This document shows, piece by piece, positions 1 through 10,475 of a stretch of DNA of 64,000 nt. Under the pieces are notes generated by a model. It saw only the letters and a list, made by a program, of their open reading frames with translations. It was not told where the DNA came from and did not search any database. Position 1 is the first letter of the stretch. Each line of letters starts with the position of its first letter. Made by a program: the position numbers and the translations under genes. This DNA is from Ophiura sarsii (taxonomy: Eukaryota > Echinodermata > Ophiuroidea > Amphilepidida > Ophiuridae): assembly GCA_035610835.1 (NCBI GenBank), contig CM069445.1:37090656-37154655 (forward strand), written 5' to 3'.

Positions 1-1282
1 AGATGATAAGAACAAAGGTAATTGGAAATGCTTCTATAAAAAAGAACTTGCTGCATTTGGGGGTAATCTAATATGGTACTGTAACCTTAATCCTAGTGAC
101 AATAGTCTAAAGAACATTAAGAACAAGTTCATATACGAGGTAATAACTGCTTGGTTTCACGTTGTCTATACTAATCATGACCAGAATTATCATCATGAAA
201 TTTTGTGGAATAACTCTAGAGTGAGAATCGCTAATAGAGTGTTATTTTGGAAGAACTGGTATGATAAAGGATTAAAGTGTTTTAAAGATATGCTGTCGTT
301 CAATGGTGACATTTTGAATTTGACCCAATTTAAGCATAAATTCAATATGAACATAAATTTTCTTGACTATTTCTCTCTTGTGGATGCTATTCCCCAAAAA
401 TGGAAAAGGGCTGTCAAGACTGTTAAATTGGAAGATAATACCAATTCTCAAGAGAAATTTGTCCTAAAGATTACGAATGTTAAACAAGTCTGTAAATTAG
501 TGCATAAGGAATGTACCCAGAGGATTATAAAAACACCTGTCAGTGAATTAAAATGGGCTGATCATTTCAATGAATGGGATTTGAATTGGCGAGATGTGTA
601 TTTAATTCCGCTGATCGCTACATTGTCTACCAGGATTCGTTATTTTCAGTACAAGATTCTTCACAGATATTTGGCGGTAAATAAACTACTGAAAAAAATG
701 GGTATTGTTAATTCTGAGCTATGCACCTTCTGTAATCTAGAAATAGAAGACATTCAACATTTCTTTTGGAATTGCTCTAGATTAACAACCTTTTGGAACG
801 AGTTTCAAAATTGTATCTTACGAAATTCCTTTGACCTTAATGCGAGAGATATAATTTTGGGTTTTGTGGACATTGATAAAATAAAATATAATTTCATCTT
901 ACTGTTTGCGAAATATTACATATACAATTGCAAATGGGACAATAGCAAACCTAATTATATGGTTTTTGTTAGAATAATGAAGACTTATAAAGATACCGAG
1001 AACTTTATTGCGGTTAAAAATAATACTGTAGATAAATGGAGAGATAGGTGGAATGGTGTTTATTTGTAATGTTCATGTATTTATTCTTCTGTTTTCAATG
1101 CATTAGGGAACGTGGCGAAATAAGAATAAGAACAGTGTATTCTATGTGGTACATATTTGTGTTTATTAATATATATGACTTATATAATGTGGTTATAATT
1201 TTGAAAGATTCTGAATTGAAGTATATGAATATGATTTAATAAACGACAGAACATAATGGTTCTGTGAAAGAGAAAAAAAAAA
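1..1282 (+). mobile_element. 3' end of a non-LTR retrotransposon (LINE), cut by the window edge
   Basis: The element enters from the left edge, contains the C-terminal end of its second ORF (2-1069) and a short AT-rich 3' untranslated part that ends in an A-rich stretch near 1272-1282. The 5' part lies outside the window. The C-terminal protein style points to the L1/Tx1-like group rather than CR1 or RTE, but that is a judgement by eye. Confidence 0.75.
2..1069 (+). CDS. LINE ORF2 C-terminal part (partial)
   Basis: The frame is open from base 2 to the TAA at 1067-1069, about 355 codons, so the first Met at 203 is not the real start. The visible part lies downstream of the reverse-transcriptase catalytic core. 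It has the W-N-N-S-R-V-R-I-A-N-R pattern followed by F-W-K-N-W-Y, and near the C terminus a CCHC cluster, C-T-F-C, eight residues, H, four residues, C, which is the zf-RVT-like region found at the end of many LINE ORF2 proteins. In an intact element ORF2 supplies endonuclease and reverse transcriptase for target-primed insertion. Nothing in the visible part is frameshifted, so the copy could be fairly young. Intactness cannot be judged without the upstream sequence. Confidence 0.8.
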   Translation, partial: DDKNKGNWKCFYKKELAAFGGNLIWYCNLNPSDNSLKNIKNKFIYEVITAWFHVVYTNHDQNYHHEILWNNSRVRIANRVLFWKNWYDKGLKCFKDMLSFNGDILNLTQFKHKFNMNINFLDYFSLVDAIPQKWKRAVKTVKLEDNTNSQEKFVLKITNVKQVCKLVHKECTQRIIKTPVSELKWADHFNEWDLNWRDVYLIPLIATLSTRIRYFQYKILHRYLAVNKLLKKMGIVNSELCTFCNLEIEDIQHFFWNCSRLTTFWNEFQNCILRNSFDLNARDIILGFVDIDKIKYNFILLFAKYYIYNCKWDNSKPNYMVFVRIMKTYKDTENFIAVKNNTVDKWRDRWNGVYL

Positions 1283-1386
1283 GTTTGATATACCTTCCCC
1301 TATTCATCCATCTGTCACTTTGTCCCCCCCCCCCCCCCTTGTGTTACATTATCCATTGTCATTTCCTGCCCTTTGTTCCCCTGTCT

Positions 1387-2258
1387 ATATAAAGGGGTCA
1401 AAAAGTCAAAAAAGGTAATTCCCCCCCCCCCCTCCCCCTAAAATGTGATTACTTTTGTTTACATAACTTCACACACAATTAATCGTTTTGAAAAATTGAA
1501 ACGATTATGAAAAGAAGAAACGCTTGGCTACCAATAGAAAGTTTTACATTTTCGATATCATGTTTACTTTTCCCAATACAGTCACATTTCCTCAAAATGA
1601 TGTTTTCAGAAAAAGTGGCACTTACTTGTATTGGATTTTGGCAAATTTCATGTTAACGGAAACATCATTTTGTGGATATCTGACTTTTTGGGGAAAAGTA
1701 AACATGATATTGAAAATGGGAAAATTTGACGGATAGCTAAGCGTTTTTCCTTTTCAGAAAAATTTCCATTTCTTAAAACATCTAATTGTGTGGGGTGTTA
1801 CGCAAACAAAATTGTATAGGATTTTGAAAATTGCCACTGTTTCGGAGAACATCGTTTTGGGAAAAGTAAACATGATATTGAACAGGAGAAACTTTCTGTA
1901 AGAAACCAAGCACTTCTTCTTTTCACAAGTTTTTAAAATTCTCAAAACGATTAATCCTGTGCGGAGTTATGCAAACAAACTTGGTCTAATTTTCGTACAA
2001 AAAAATCACGAGAGAGAGTTTTTAAATTTACTGGTATGGACCAAGTGCCACTTTTTCTGAAAGCATCATTTTGGGGAAATGTGATTGTTTTGGGAAAAGT
2101 AAACATGATATCGAAAATGTAAAACTTTCTATTGGTAGTCAAGCGTTTTCTCTTTTCATATTCGTTTCAACTTTTCGAAACGTCTAATTGTGTGTGAAGT
2201 TATGTAAACAAAAGTAATCAAATTTTAGGGGGGACTTACTTTTTTGACCCCTTTATAT
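1387..2258. mobile_element. Fold-back (long terminal inverted repeat) element, family 1
   Basis: The ends are inverse copies: ATATAAAGGGGTCA at the left and TGACCCCTTTATAT at the right. The arms continue inward for over 200 bases with the same order of motifs (poly-C or poly-G tract, TTTGTTTACATAACTTC, CAATAGAAAGTTTTAC, AGTGGCAC) in opposite orientation. Sub-repeats of the same words fill the middle. There is no protein gene; the short ORFs are chance. A diverged second copy lies at 40156-40939. Confidence 0.8.
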
Positions 2259-2431
2259 GTTGTGCATGTTGTATTCTGTCATTTAACCTTCGATAAAGAT
2301 TCTGTTAGAATCAAAATGTCAGGTCCTCTTATATTTATTACAAATGCAAACCTTTTGCAGTTTCTGAATTTGAAAAGGCTGGTTAAACAGTTCATCTGTT
2401 TTGTGTTGTTTTTTTGTCACCTCTTACACAG

Positions 2432-2524
2432 GGTGTTCTGACATTACCAAGCAATCTCTCAGCAGAATCAGACAAACATTTGCCAAAGGAAAAGTCACAA
2501 TATGCCAAAGTTTCATCGTCAAAG
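2432..2524 (+). CDS. RRM gene, exon 1 of model (N-terminal linker)
   Basis: A pyrimidine-rich acceptor (tcttacacag) precedes 31 open codons in phase 0, starting G-V-L-T-L-P-S-N-L-S, and a good donor (AAG/gtaaat) follows. The peptide is polar, rich in Ser and Lys, and has no domain. It has no Met, so an earlier exon must carry the start. Assignment to the RRM gene rests on strand, phase and position only; it is the least certain of the main exons. Confidence 0.5.
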
Positions 2525-3041
2525 GTAAATTTACCACTATGCTCTATGATGCACTTGCCATTTACGCCGCAGTTGATGTCTCTCTATAGACCATATCAAA
2601 TTGAGATCAGAAATCTTCGGACAACAGGTCACATGGAGTAGGTGCGTGGTGCGTTCTTCACAACAGTTGATTTACTATGTTTATATACACACGTGCACAC
2701 ATGAGAAGTAAAACGTGGAACGAGACTATTTTGTTTTTTATCAACAATTGTGTCTACCGGCAACTTCCAAATGTATCGAGCAGAACGATAAAAAGTGAAA
2801 AATATTACCCCAAATCTCTTTTATCTCACAGTTTTTGTTACTGAAACGCCGTAATATACAACTTTGTGAGGGAGACAATCTATCATAAACACTAGCGCAA
2901 ACTACCACATGGGCAGATGGGTGAAAACCAAGTTTGTTCTTCTCCAGCACTTGTGAGCTGGCAAGTCATGTAACCGAGCGTCAAAACATTCGGCTAATCG
3001 GACACATTCGGAACCGATCGTATATTTTCGGATTTGAAATG
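2525..3041 (+). other. Intron sequence without recognised features
   Basis: This is AT-rich sequence between the first predicted exon and the hAT-like element. Short ORFs on either strand show no domain and no conserved pattern. Confidence 0.5.
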
Positions 3042-3972
3042 GTCTAAAGCTGGCATTCTCAAATGGTGGCGCGCGCGTCACTTGTGGCGCATCAAGGCAT
3101 CCTAAGTGGCGCGAGAGTGGTTAAAATTTGTTTTAAAAAAAATATCTATCCTGATATAGCCAGACTTCATATAGGCCTATGACGGTCAGTTGTATAAAGA
3201 CAGCAATTTTTCGCACGCTTCGCGCGCATGTGCCTTCAAAAGGGTAATATTAGTTATTATGATGCCTAGATACATATGTTAACATACAGTCCTCAAAATA
3301 AGTAACTGACCAGGTAATTAATATACTCTTAACTCCAAAACTATAGCTCCTACATAAAATATTAAATAATAAAGTTGTAAAGGAATTTCTCATCTTTAAC
3401 TTGATACATTATTCATTCAGATCGGTTAATAATTAAGAACGCGACATTGAAAAGGATAGAACAAAGTGCAGTTTACATTTTAACACTTGGGATTTGAACA
3501 CGCGGGACAGTGTGACAGGTATGTGTATGGGTTGCATTGATCAATTGATGCACCCCAATCCCCGTGTTACTATCGACCAGTGAGTTGTCGCTACCAGTTA
3601 ATCAATAATCTGCCTGTTGCTAGTCCTAGGCTGCGTGTAGACGAACGAAATGTTAAAATGAAAAACGGACTTTGTTTTGGTTTAGGGCACATAACTGAGT
3701 AAATAGTCATTCAATCTTCACGTGTAATATCTCAAATTGAAGACAAGAAATGTCCTTACAACTTTATTACATACTATTTTTACGTAGGAGTTATAGTTTC
3801 GGAATTGAGAGCATATTTATTACCTGGTCAGTTACTTATTTTGAGGACTGTATTTTACGAAGGGAATTTTGCCATTGTAAATTCTAAAAAAATATGACCA
3901 AGTGGAGCTTCAACAAGTTGAGACTAAAATGTGGCGCATCAGTAAATCTAGTTGAGAAAGCCTGGTCTAAAG
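3042..3972. mobile_element. hAT-like non-autonomous transposon with 8-base target duplication
   Basis: The target duplication GTCTAAAG is exact at 3042-3049 and 3965-3972. The element (3050-3964) ends in imperfect inverted repeats, CTGGCATTCTCAA at the left and the complement of CAGGCTTTCTCAA at the right, matching 11 of 13. Both ends then carry GTGGCGC words. An 8-base duplication and C-A-G-G-type ends with TTCTCAA are hallmarks of the hAT superfamily. No transposase is present. A mariner-like element is nested inside (3287-3850). Confidence 0.85.
3287..3850. mobile_element. Tc1/mariner-like MITE nested in the hAT-like element
   Basis: The ends CAGTCCTCAAAATAAGTAAC and its near-perfect complement are flanked by TA at 3285-3286 and 3851-3852. 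The arms run on through CTGACCAGGTAATTAATAT and a further match (TATAGCTCCTAC against GTAGGAGTTATA). The element is 564 bases and has no transposase ORF. TA target duplication and C-A-G-T ends indicate mobilisation by a Tc1/mariner transposase. Confidence 0.85.
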
Positions 3973-4512
3973 AAAGAGCAATTGACAAATTCAGCTTTAC
4001 ATTGTTTCTTTTTAGTCAATCCTGTAATTGATATTGGTTACCACTTTTACTTCAATTGAACTCAATTTAATGGTAGCTTGTACCGAACTATAATCAAAAC
4101 AAATAATTGTCGACCGCAGCAGCCCACAGGGCAAGGGTGCAGTGAATCTGAATCTGAAGTGTAAACATTTTGGTTAATCAATCATGCTCCATATGTTCAT
4201 GCACAACCTGGAGTGCCTGTTGTTTTGGAATGCAGTGCAAGACCGCATTCAAACTTTGAATGAACGTGAGCGCTCCGATCGTAACGTCCAGATCGATAAT
4301 TATTTGTTTTGATTATAATTTTTTTTAAATTAAATAATAACAAGGCATTTTAGGACGCTATTCACCTGAGAAGAGTAAGCGGGTACCATAGAGTTTACAC
4401 AAAAGATAATACATTACAAGCCAAATATGACAAAATATTAAATATTTAAAAAAATGAGTCTTAAAAAAGACTTAAGAGTGTCAATTGATGGAATACAGCG
4501 AATTTAGTAGGT

Positions 4513-5489
4513 GGGCAGTTCCGTAGTTGCGGACGTACATTTCAGACACTTTGAGGGCTTGCCAAATCTAAACTATACCAGTTGTTTGATTGTTAACACC
4601 TGGGTTTCAAGTATCTCTAGTTGGAGTATAAAACCTGAAAATTCCTTTGCTGTACCATTTTCGGTTAATGAGATATGGTGTGAAAACCCTCCGTTGCGGA
4701 CGTACGCAGAGAAAGTGATTTTTTCAGTACACCTGTATTCATATCATAAGTTCTCTGAAGTGTTCAGGTCTGTAATGAAAACTAATATTGTTTTGTTTGT
4801 AAGAGGGACAAACCTAAAGAAAACAAACAGAGAAAATTATCAGAACCTTTATCTTTAAGTTAAAATTGACCGATGTTTATCTGTTGCGGACGTACATATT
4901 AGTGTTGCGGACGTACATCTGTGAAATAGATGTACGTCCGCAACACAGATGTACGTCCGCAACACTTCAAGAGACCATGTATTAAATATGTAAACAGATA
5001 CAGAACAAAATAAGTTTTACACATTAAGTATGAATCATCAGCTTTAGAAAAATACTTACTTCATTGGTTTCCAACATTGCCAAAGTATTGAACAGAGTGG
5101 TTAAAAGTAGCAACTTTTGGGAAGTGTACGTCCGCAACAGAAGGTACCAAATTTAATCCAAAAAGCATAATTCTTAATATTTTGGTCATTTTAAGTCACT
5201 ATTTTATATGATACATAACACATGTTCATTGTTGTATTGATTGTATCAATTTGTAATACTTGCCTTAGTTCATTCATGGAAATAATTGCACTTCCATGGT
5301 GCGATTTCTACTTAAAAATGCCCTGTACGTCCGCAACAACCTCAAAATCAGCCAAACCGAGAATGTTAGGTCAAATTCCAATTTATATCATGAAACTACA
5401 ACCCATAACCTTTGATATGATACATAAATTAGGTTATTTCGACGATTTTCAAATTTTTCAATTTGGGTTACCTAATTACGGAACTGCCC
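4513..5489. mobile_element. Palindromic element built from a repeated GTTGCGGACGTAC motif
   Basis: Ends are GGGCAGTTCCGTA (4513-4525) and its exact complement (5477-5489). Inside, GTTGCGGACGTAC occurs four times forward (4526, 4693, 4883, 4904) and four times inverted (4932, 4951, 5126, 5325), nearly symmetric about 4924. The two innermost pairs are only 12-30 bases apart and would form a strong hairpin. The flanks AGTAGGT and AGCAGGC could be an aged 7-base target duplication (5 of 7). No protein is encoded. Superfamily unknown. Confidence 0.75.
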
Positions 5490-5569
5490 AGCAGGCAAGG
5501 AGTTCCAAGCTATATAAGCAGTGGTATTGAAACGACAATCACTGATTATGCTCAAGGTAGACTAAGGAC

Positions 5570-6437
5570 GTGTTCTCACTGTGTGAATGTGGACTCATAC
5601 CTAGATGCAAGTCTACATGCATGACATTGATGTTGCGTTCACATTGTGCAATAAATGACATCAAAATATCGTTGTGGTATCAAGTCCACTTACTTACTTA
5701 CCGGCTGTTATATGGTCCAAAAATAACAATTAACGAAGCAACTTGTTAATGTTTACAGTGTGCGTACTTACGAGGAGCTATCAAAAAGTTTTAGAAATCA
5801 CCCAGGAGTGAAGGAGCCAGAAACCTCATTTTGATATGTGATCCTTCAGACATCTTTACAAAGTCCCTGTGCAAAGTTACACATTTCTCCCACTATTCAT
5901 TACCTGTCCACAGACCACCATTGTAGAGATCCTCAGATTGACCGCCATTGATTGATTCTCAGATTGCCTCAGATTGTGTTATTCTCAAAACAGCAATAAA
6001 TAGTTATGACAGAAAGGGAAGTTTCTGGCTCCTTCACTTCTGGGTGATTTCTAAAACTTTTTGATACCCCACGTACTGTGTTTAAGTTACCACGCCTACC
6101 ACATTTGGCGTGTGAAATTGCACTTTGAAGCACGCGACTGACAGCGGCGCACTCTTACGCAGCGGCGGCAGCGCAATACGCTTGTTATTGTGGAACAAAT
6201 GTTAAAATGTGTGGTACCAGTCCTCTTTTATTATGTAAACACGTGCGTTCTCATTAGCTGATGTGGTACTAGGTCATAGGTGTGAGACTACATGTACCTC
6301 ATTATGGAGGTCTCGATGCTACATCCTGGATAAAGAAGGGCGAGTCTACTTATAACATGTTTTCATTATGCTTGGAAGTAGACTCGATGTAGCATTGAAT
6401 CCACATCCTGGTATCAAACAAGAACAGTGGGAACACT
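5570..6437. mobile_element. Inverted-repeat element interrupted by a mariner-like MITE
   Basis: GTGTTCTCACTG at 5570 matches the complement of CAGTGGGAACAC ending at 6437, and an inner GAATGTGGACTCATACCTAG region pairs loosely with the CTAGGATGTGGATTCAATGC-like region at the right. No target duplication was found. The mariner-like element at 5771-6073 lies inside, so this element is the older one. Confidence 0.5.
5771..6073. mobile_element. Mariner-like MITE, 303 bases, TA target site
   Basis: Flanked by TA (5769-5770 and 6074-6075). The arms start CGAGGAGCTATCAAAAAGTT and CGTGGGGTATCAAAAAGTT and continue through TTTAGAAATCACCCAG and GTGAAGGAGCCAGAAAC with almost no mismatch for about 55 bases. 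The C-G-A-G-G ends followed by TATCAAAAAG are typical of mariner inverted repeats. No ORF for a transposase. Confidence 0.85.
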
Positions 6438-6575
6438 TTCACAAGAATTTTGAATGATTTTAAAAAATAATATTTTGTTTTGAATAATTTCAAATTGTTT
6501 TGAAATATTTCCTATATTGACTGCAAAATTATGACACGGTTACTTTGTTTGTACATTTAGAGCCTAAGAGTACAG

Positions 6576-6839
6576 TCAGCTGACATCAATACTTTATGGA
6601 TCGGCGGATTGGGTGAGCTCACAGAAGAAAATCTGGAGGACTACTTCAGCCGATACGGCAAAGTACTCAAAGTGATATTTCATGTGCAGCTCAGCTCTAC
6701 TAAATTTGGTTGCATTAGGTTTCACTCTTCGGATGAGGTAACGAAGGCTTTACAAAAAGGATCACCTGTACAGGGAGTATCGTGGGAAGCAAAGCATACC
6801 ATCAAGGGACTAGTGATTGCATGCAGCAGGACAAAAATG
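6576..6839 (+). CDS. RRM gene, exon 2: RRM type A, first copy
   Basis: This exon of 88 codons holds a whole RRM. The RNP2 strand reads L-W-I-G-G-L, the RNP1 strand reads F-G-C-I-R-F, and helix 1 is E-N-L-E-D-Y-F-S-R-Y-G. RRMs bind single-stranded RNA through these two strands. The acceptor is ambiguous: tacag at 6575 matches the one used by the second copy, while tttag at 6560 adds five in-frame codons. The donor is ATG/gttggt, a non-consensus one shared with the copy at 11530-11793. The two A copies differ at about 19 of 88 residues, mostly in helix 1 and strand 2. Confidence 0.8.
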
Positions 6840-6864
6840 GTTGGTATACAAATATTTTGTCTTA

Positions 6865-7169
6865 TACTCCCTTTCATAATCCCTTGGACATAATTCCATC
6901 AAATCATGCGTACGTGCGAGTTGCGTACGTATGTGTGTAGGTTCGCGTAGTAATGCGTATGTGCGTAAACCCGGAAGTGCGTACCAGTCCCTTTAAAAAA
7001 TAATCGCGCATTCTAATTGGTCAATCGTGAAATCGTCACACGCCGTGATCGCCGGCGCGTGACCTTGTTCATGTTTATCGCTCCTGTCAAGCATTTTGAC
7101 GCCGCGCCTCGAAAACAACAACAGCGTGAAATAACGCGAATTATGTCCAAGGGATTATGAAAGGGAGTA
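6865..7169. mobile_element. TA-flanked MITE, 305 bases, inserted after the duplication
   Basis: The ends TACTCCCTTTCATAATCCCT and their complement are flanked by TA (6863-6864, 7170-7171). The matching intron in the second module copy (around 11817-11825) reads straight through as CTTAGTTACTCC, so it is the empty site. The arms are about 28 bases. Related sequence (GTGCGTAAACCC, AAGTGCGTACC) appears at about 53985-54025. Confidence 0.85.
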
Positions 7170-7422
7170 TAGTTACTCCATACACTACATGACTACCAAC
7201 TGGAAATTTAGTTTACAAAAATGGTATAAAATTATAAATTATGTTTATGAGTTATGACTGACAGAAAGAAAGAAAAAAAGAAAAAATTGAAGCGAACCCG
7301 TAAAAAGAAACCTGGATGCTAATCATTTTTGTTTTGTTTTTTTTGCCTAATGCTCTCTAACCCAACTTAATTTTTTAAATCACAACAAAATGTTGTTATT
7401 GTTTTCAATCTTCAAATCACAG

Positions 7423-7677
7423 GTTGAAAGCTGTTGTGTGCTGAGCATTTACGGCCGATACAAAATCAAAAGCAAGGTATGGAAAAAATACTTTGGCAAA
7501 TATGGAGATATTGCTAGCCTCGATTGGATGCAAATAGGTGAATTTATGGCGGTCAAGTTTAAGTCACCTGTCTATTGCGCTGAAGCTATGAGAGATGGAG
7601 ACCTGCATGAGAGGTCAGAACACCTCATTAAAGATAAGATTGTGGAATGCTGCGTTCTACAAACAGATAATCAACAG
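7423..7677 (+). CDS. RRM gene, exon 3: RRM type B, first copy
   Basis: The exon is 85 codons, phase 0, with a clean acceptor (aatcacag) and donor (CAG/gtaaag). The fold pattern is RRM-like: a V-L-S-I-Y-G first strand, helix K-V-W-K-K-Y-F-G-K-Y-G-D-I, then F-M-A-V-K-F-K-S-P as the RNP1 position, and a C-A-E-A-M helix. The RNP residues lack the usual aromatic pair, so this may be a degenerate RRM that binds protein or RNA weakly. Compared with its partner exon at 13326-13583 it is one codon shorter and very similar after the K-S-P-V-Y-C-A-E-A-M segment. Confidence 0.8.
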
Positions 7678-7814
7678 GTAAAGAAATGGGAAGCACAGGT
7701 TTGGTTATCTTGAAAATGAAATTAAAATAAATTTGGGATAGTGATATCACAGAAAATAAGCTTAATAATAATTTAATTTTTCCCTTGTGTTGGTCGAGAA
7801 ATGAAAAATGCTTT

Positions 7815-7850
7815 TCCTCGACTGTGAATCGAACCTAGGACCTCTCAAGC
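7815..7850 (-). repeat. Remnant of a tRNA-derived SINE head
   Basis: The short stretch TTTTCCTCGACTGTGAATCG and the bases after it match the B-box half of the tRNA-like sequence at 13735-13795 in the other module copy, after which the A-box half is deleted. It supports descent of both introns from one ancestor that already held the SINE. Confidence 0.55.
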
Positions 7851-8116
7851 AATTGGTATAGAAGCATTAGAAATGCATCTAAAGGCTCAGGGTTCAAATT
7901 TCCATTTGAAAAGAAAAGAAGTTTAATGGATACAAGAGAAGTTCAATTAGGTCAAATAAGATAGCTTAGTCATCATCATTGTGAATTAAAATATTGGATG
8001 TAGTTGAGCCACTATTGGGAAGTAACATTATGGGAGGTAGCTGAAAGTCCACTAAGAAATTGATCACAGGACATGGTTACTTAAAGATGCCATGTGGGAA
8101 ATATTGGAGGTAGCTA

Positions 8117-8373
8117 CAATCAAGGAAAATAAACGTTGGCACACTTGATGCAACTTATTAGAACTATATCCCTGTGCTCGCAATTGAGATCAGACTTGGG
8201 GGGAATAGCGCTGTTTAATAGAAAGCAGAAGTCTCCCCCTTTCTTATATCTTTCCCCACCCCCATCAATCAATGTTGGGGGAACATGACTCGGATCAACA
8301 TTGCCTCGGGGGAGAGGGGTGGGTTTTTTCCTTAATTAGGACGAAGTGTGCTGACCTTTTTCTTCCTTGATTG
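8117..8373. mobile_element. Short inverted-repeat element S, solo copy in module 1
   Basis: Ends CAATCAAGGAAAA and TTCCTTGATTG, with flanking TA on both sides (GCTA before, TAGC after). Inner words GTTGGCACACTT and AAGTGTGCTGACC also pair. It occupies the same intron position as copies at 13975-14249 and 16497-16788 in module 2, but is in the opposite orientation relative to them. Part of it recurs at 9146-9243. Confidence 0.75.
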
Positions 8374-8696
8374 TAGCTTATTAGCTTAAAGTTACATATC
8401 GAGCCTCCTTACTCCTTACAGCAGGGAATTAATACTAAAGAGCATTTGCAATCATTATGCAACAGAGCTGTGCATCATATGCGTATGCCAAAAATTGCGC
8501 TCGCACGCTTGGTTTACCTTAATTTGCACATAAAGAGATCAAACCTGCATTCTCGCCACTTTGGAACTGACAAACTATAGCATAAACATCCCAATCAAAT
8601 TTGATGTAAATATCCGGCCCATGAATTATTGAGACTTGAATCATGGCCTGAAACAATCAAGACCCGCTCATTTGTCAAATTTGACATTTCTCACAG

Positions 8697-8957
8697 GATT
8701 TATCAGCATCCTGCAAATTACATGTGACAGGTTTATCTGGTGATGTGACGGCAACAGATCTGGGCAATTATTTCAGTGAGCAATATGGATCTATCAAAAA
8801 CGTCACAGTCACACAAGATAGCGACTTCGATAACGGTATCGTGCAGTTTGAATCAGCAAAACAGGCTATGGCAGCGTATGAGGATGGGATAATAATGCAA
8901 TCATGGCATTGCATCAATGGTAAAGAGTTCAGATGCCACGAGAAAACTGTTGTACAG
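8697..8957 (+). CDS. RRM gene, exon 4: RRM type C, first copy
   Basis: The exon is 87 codons in phase 0 between ttctcacag and CAG/gtaagg. The RRM elements are L-H-V-T-G-L (RNP2), helix D-L-G-N-Y-F-S-E-Q-Y-G, and N-G-I-V-Q-F-E-S as the RNP1 position, then a K-Q-A-M-A-A-Y-E-D-G helix. It lacks the RNP1 aromatic at the first position. The style (V-T-G-L, N-Y-F, V-Q-F) recalls RRM-like units of PARP10/14-type proteins, but this is only resemblance. The second copy is at 18487-18753 and has two extra codons. Confidence 0.8.
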
Positions 8958-9145
8958 GTAAGGGAGATTTTTTTACCCTCAAATAAAATCCACCGCTGCA
9001 TGTTGTGTCCCCGGGGTTGTGTCCCTCAGTAGAGCATTCGTCAGATTCATCCCCGGGATTTACCATTCATTTACCAATAACATTGACAACATTTGTACCC
9101 CATTCGAAAAGAAAAGAAAGGCATATCAGAATTTGTATTTTATTT

Positions 9146-9243
9146 GAGATCAGACTTGGGGGAGAATAGCGCTGTTTAATAGAAAGCAGAAGTCTCCCCC
9201 TTTCTAATATCTTTCCCCACCCCATCAATCAATGTTGGGGGAT
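9146..9243. repeat. Partial copy of element S
   Basis: About 98 bases from GAGATCAGACTTGGGGG to TCAATCAATGTTGGGGG match 8187-8283 with only a few differences, in the same orientation and 0.9 kb downstream. No element ends are present. The high similarity suggests a recent copy or gene conversion inside this gene. Confidence 0.65.
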
Positions 9244-9270
9244 ACTGATCTTGTATTGTATTTTAATATA

Positions 9271-9736
9271 AACTGCTCACAAAAAGTATCGAAACACTTA
9301 GAAATGATCCAATATATAACGGCTCGAAAAGGTATGCATTAATCGAAGCAAATAACCAAGTGCATAATTTTGTTCTGCGTATTTTGACACCTCGATCGTT
9401 GAGATACGATGTTGCGGAGCGGAGTTATTGTCATTTCAATGGTCGTGGGTCCAGTTTCGAAAGTGACACTCATTCCTATTGAAAATCACGAATCTGATCA
9501 TTCTAAACAGTAATGCGAACCTCTTTCTATAGGATGATTGCCACTTTTGAAACTGGACCCACGACCATTGAAATGACAATAACTCCGTTCCGCAACATCG
9601 TATCTCATCGATCGAGGTGTCAAAATACGCAGAACAAAATTATGCACTTGGTTATTTGCTTCGATTAATGCATACCCTTTCGAGCCGTTATATATTGGAT
9701 CATTTCTAAGTGTTTCGATACTTTTTGTGAGCAGTA
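9271..9736. mobile_element. TA-flanked fold-back MITE with arms of about 200 bases
   Basis: The left end AACTGCTCACAAAAAGTATC pairs with the right end GATACTTTTTGTGAGCAGT, and the complement continues nearly unbroken for about 200 bases on each side around a centre near 9500. TA duplications flank it (9269-9270, 9737-9738). The terminal ten bases are shared with the element at 17237-17980, whose interior is different. It is absent from the corresponding place of module 2. Confidence 0.85.
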
Positions 9737-9970
9737 TAGTAATATTACATGTTTTACCTGGTGTATCATTGTCCTTTTAAGAGCTGTTCATGGCCAGCTA
9801 TGGGCTACAGATTTTCCCTTCAAAAGCCTATTATTGTTTACCGGTATAGGAAACCCGGTTTAAGGAACTGTTCCATGTACCAGAAGTGGGAATATATCTA
9901 TCAACGACCTTTTTTAGGCCCCCGTCTCAAGATTTGCACAATTTCTATACTATGTATAATATCACTCTGA

Positions 9971-10440
9971 TATCCTAAATACCCCCTTTTAAGGGGGACT
10001 CAAGGAAGTTTTTGACTTGATTTTTTGAATTTTGTGAGTGCTGTAATTATTGAACTATTAATCAAATGCATATAAAAGTATACATTTTTGGATAGGAAAT
10101 GGATCAGAGAATCCAAACTTTGCATCAATTTTGACCAAAAATGTTGATTTTTTTAAAAAGAAAATTGAATAAAGCGACCCTCACAACATGAAATTTATCA
10201 AGCGCTGGAACTTTGAACTATTAATATGATGTGCATAAAAGTATTCATTTTTGGAAAGGAAATGAGCCGGAGAATCCATTTTTGGTATTACATTTTTTTG
10301 GCTCATAATTTGCTGCATTCATATAGCATATTCAGTTTTAGGTAAAAAAATTATGACCATTTATATGCCAACAAATACCAAATTTGGGTCTCGATATCCT
10401 GAAACGACAAAAAAGGCTATAATTAATCATCAATAAAAAG
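9971..10440. repeat. Diverged repeat, two tandem units, shared with 56.3-57.1 kb
   Basis: Two units of about 128 bases share GCATAAAAGTAT, CATTTTTGG and GAGAATCCA. The first unit (about 10013-10140) matches 56331-56455 closely, and a third match is inverted at about 57015-57087. There is no coding potential. Confidence 0.6.
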
Positions 10441-10475
10441 TACAACTTTTTGAACCTGAAAAATCACTGAGCACC

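Noticed and set aside
4511..5530. Two ORFs of about 100 codons at 4511-4858 and 5222-5530
   Set aside because: They run through the palindromic GTTGCGGACGTAC element on either side; there is no domain and the repeat explains the open frames.
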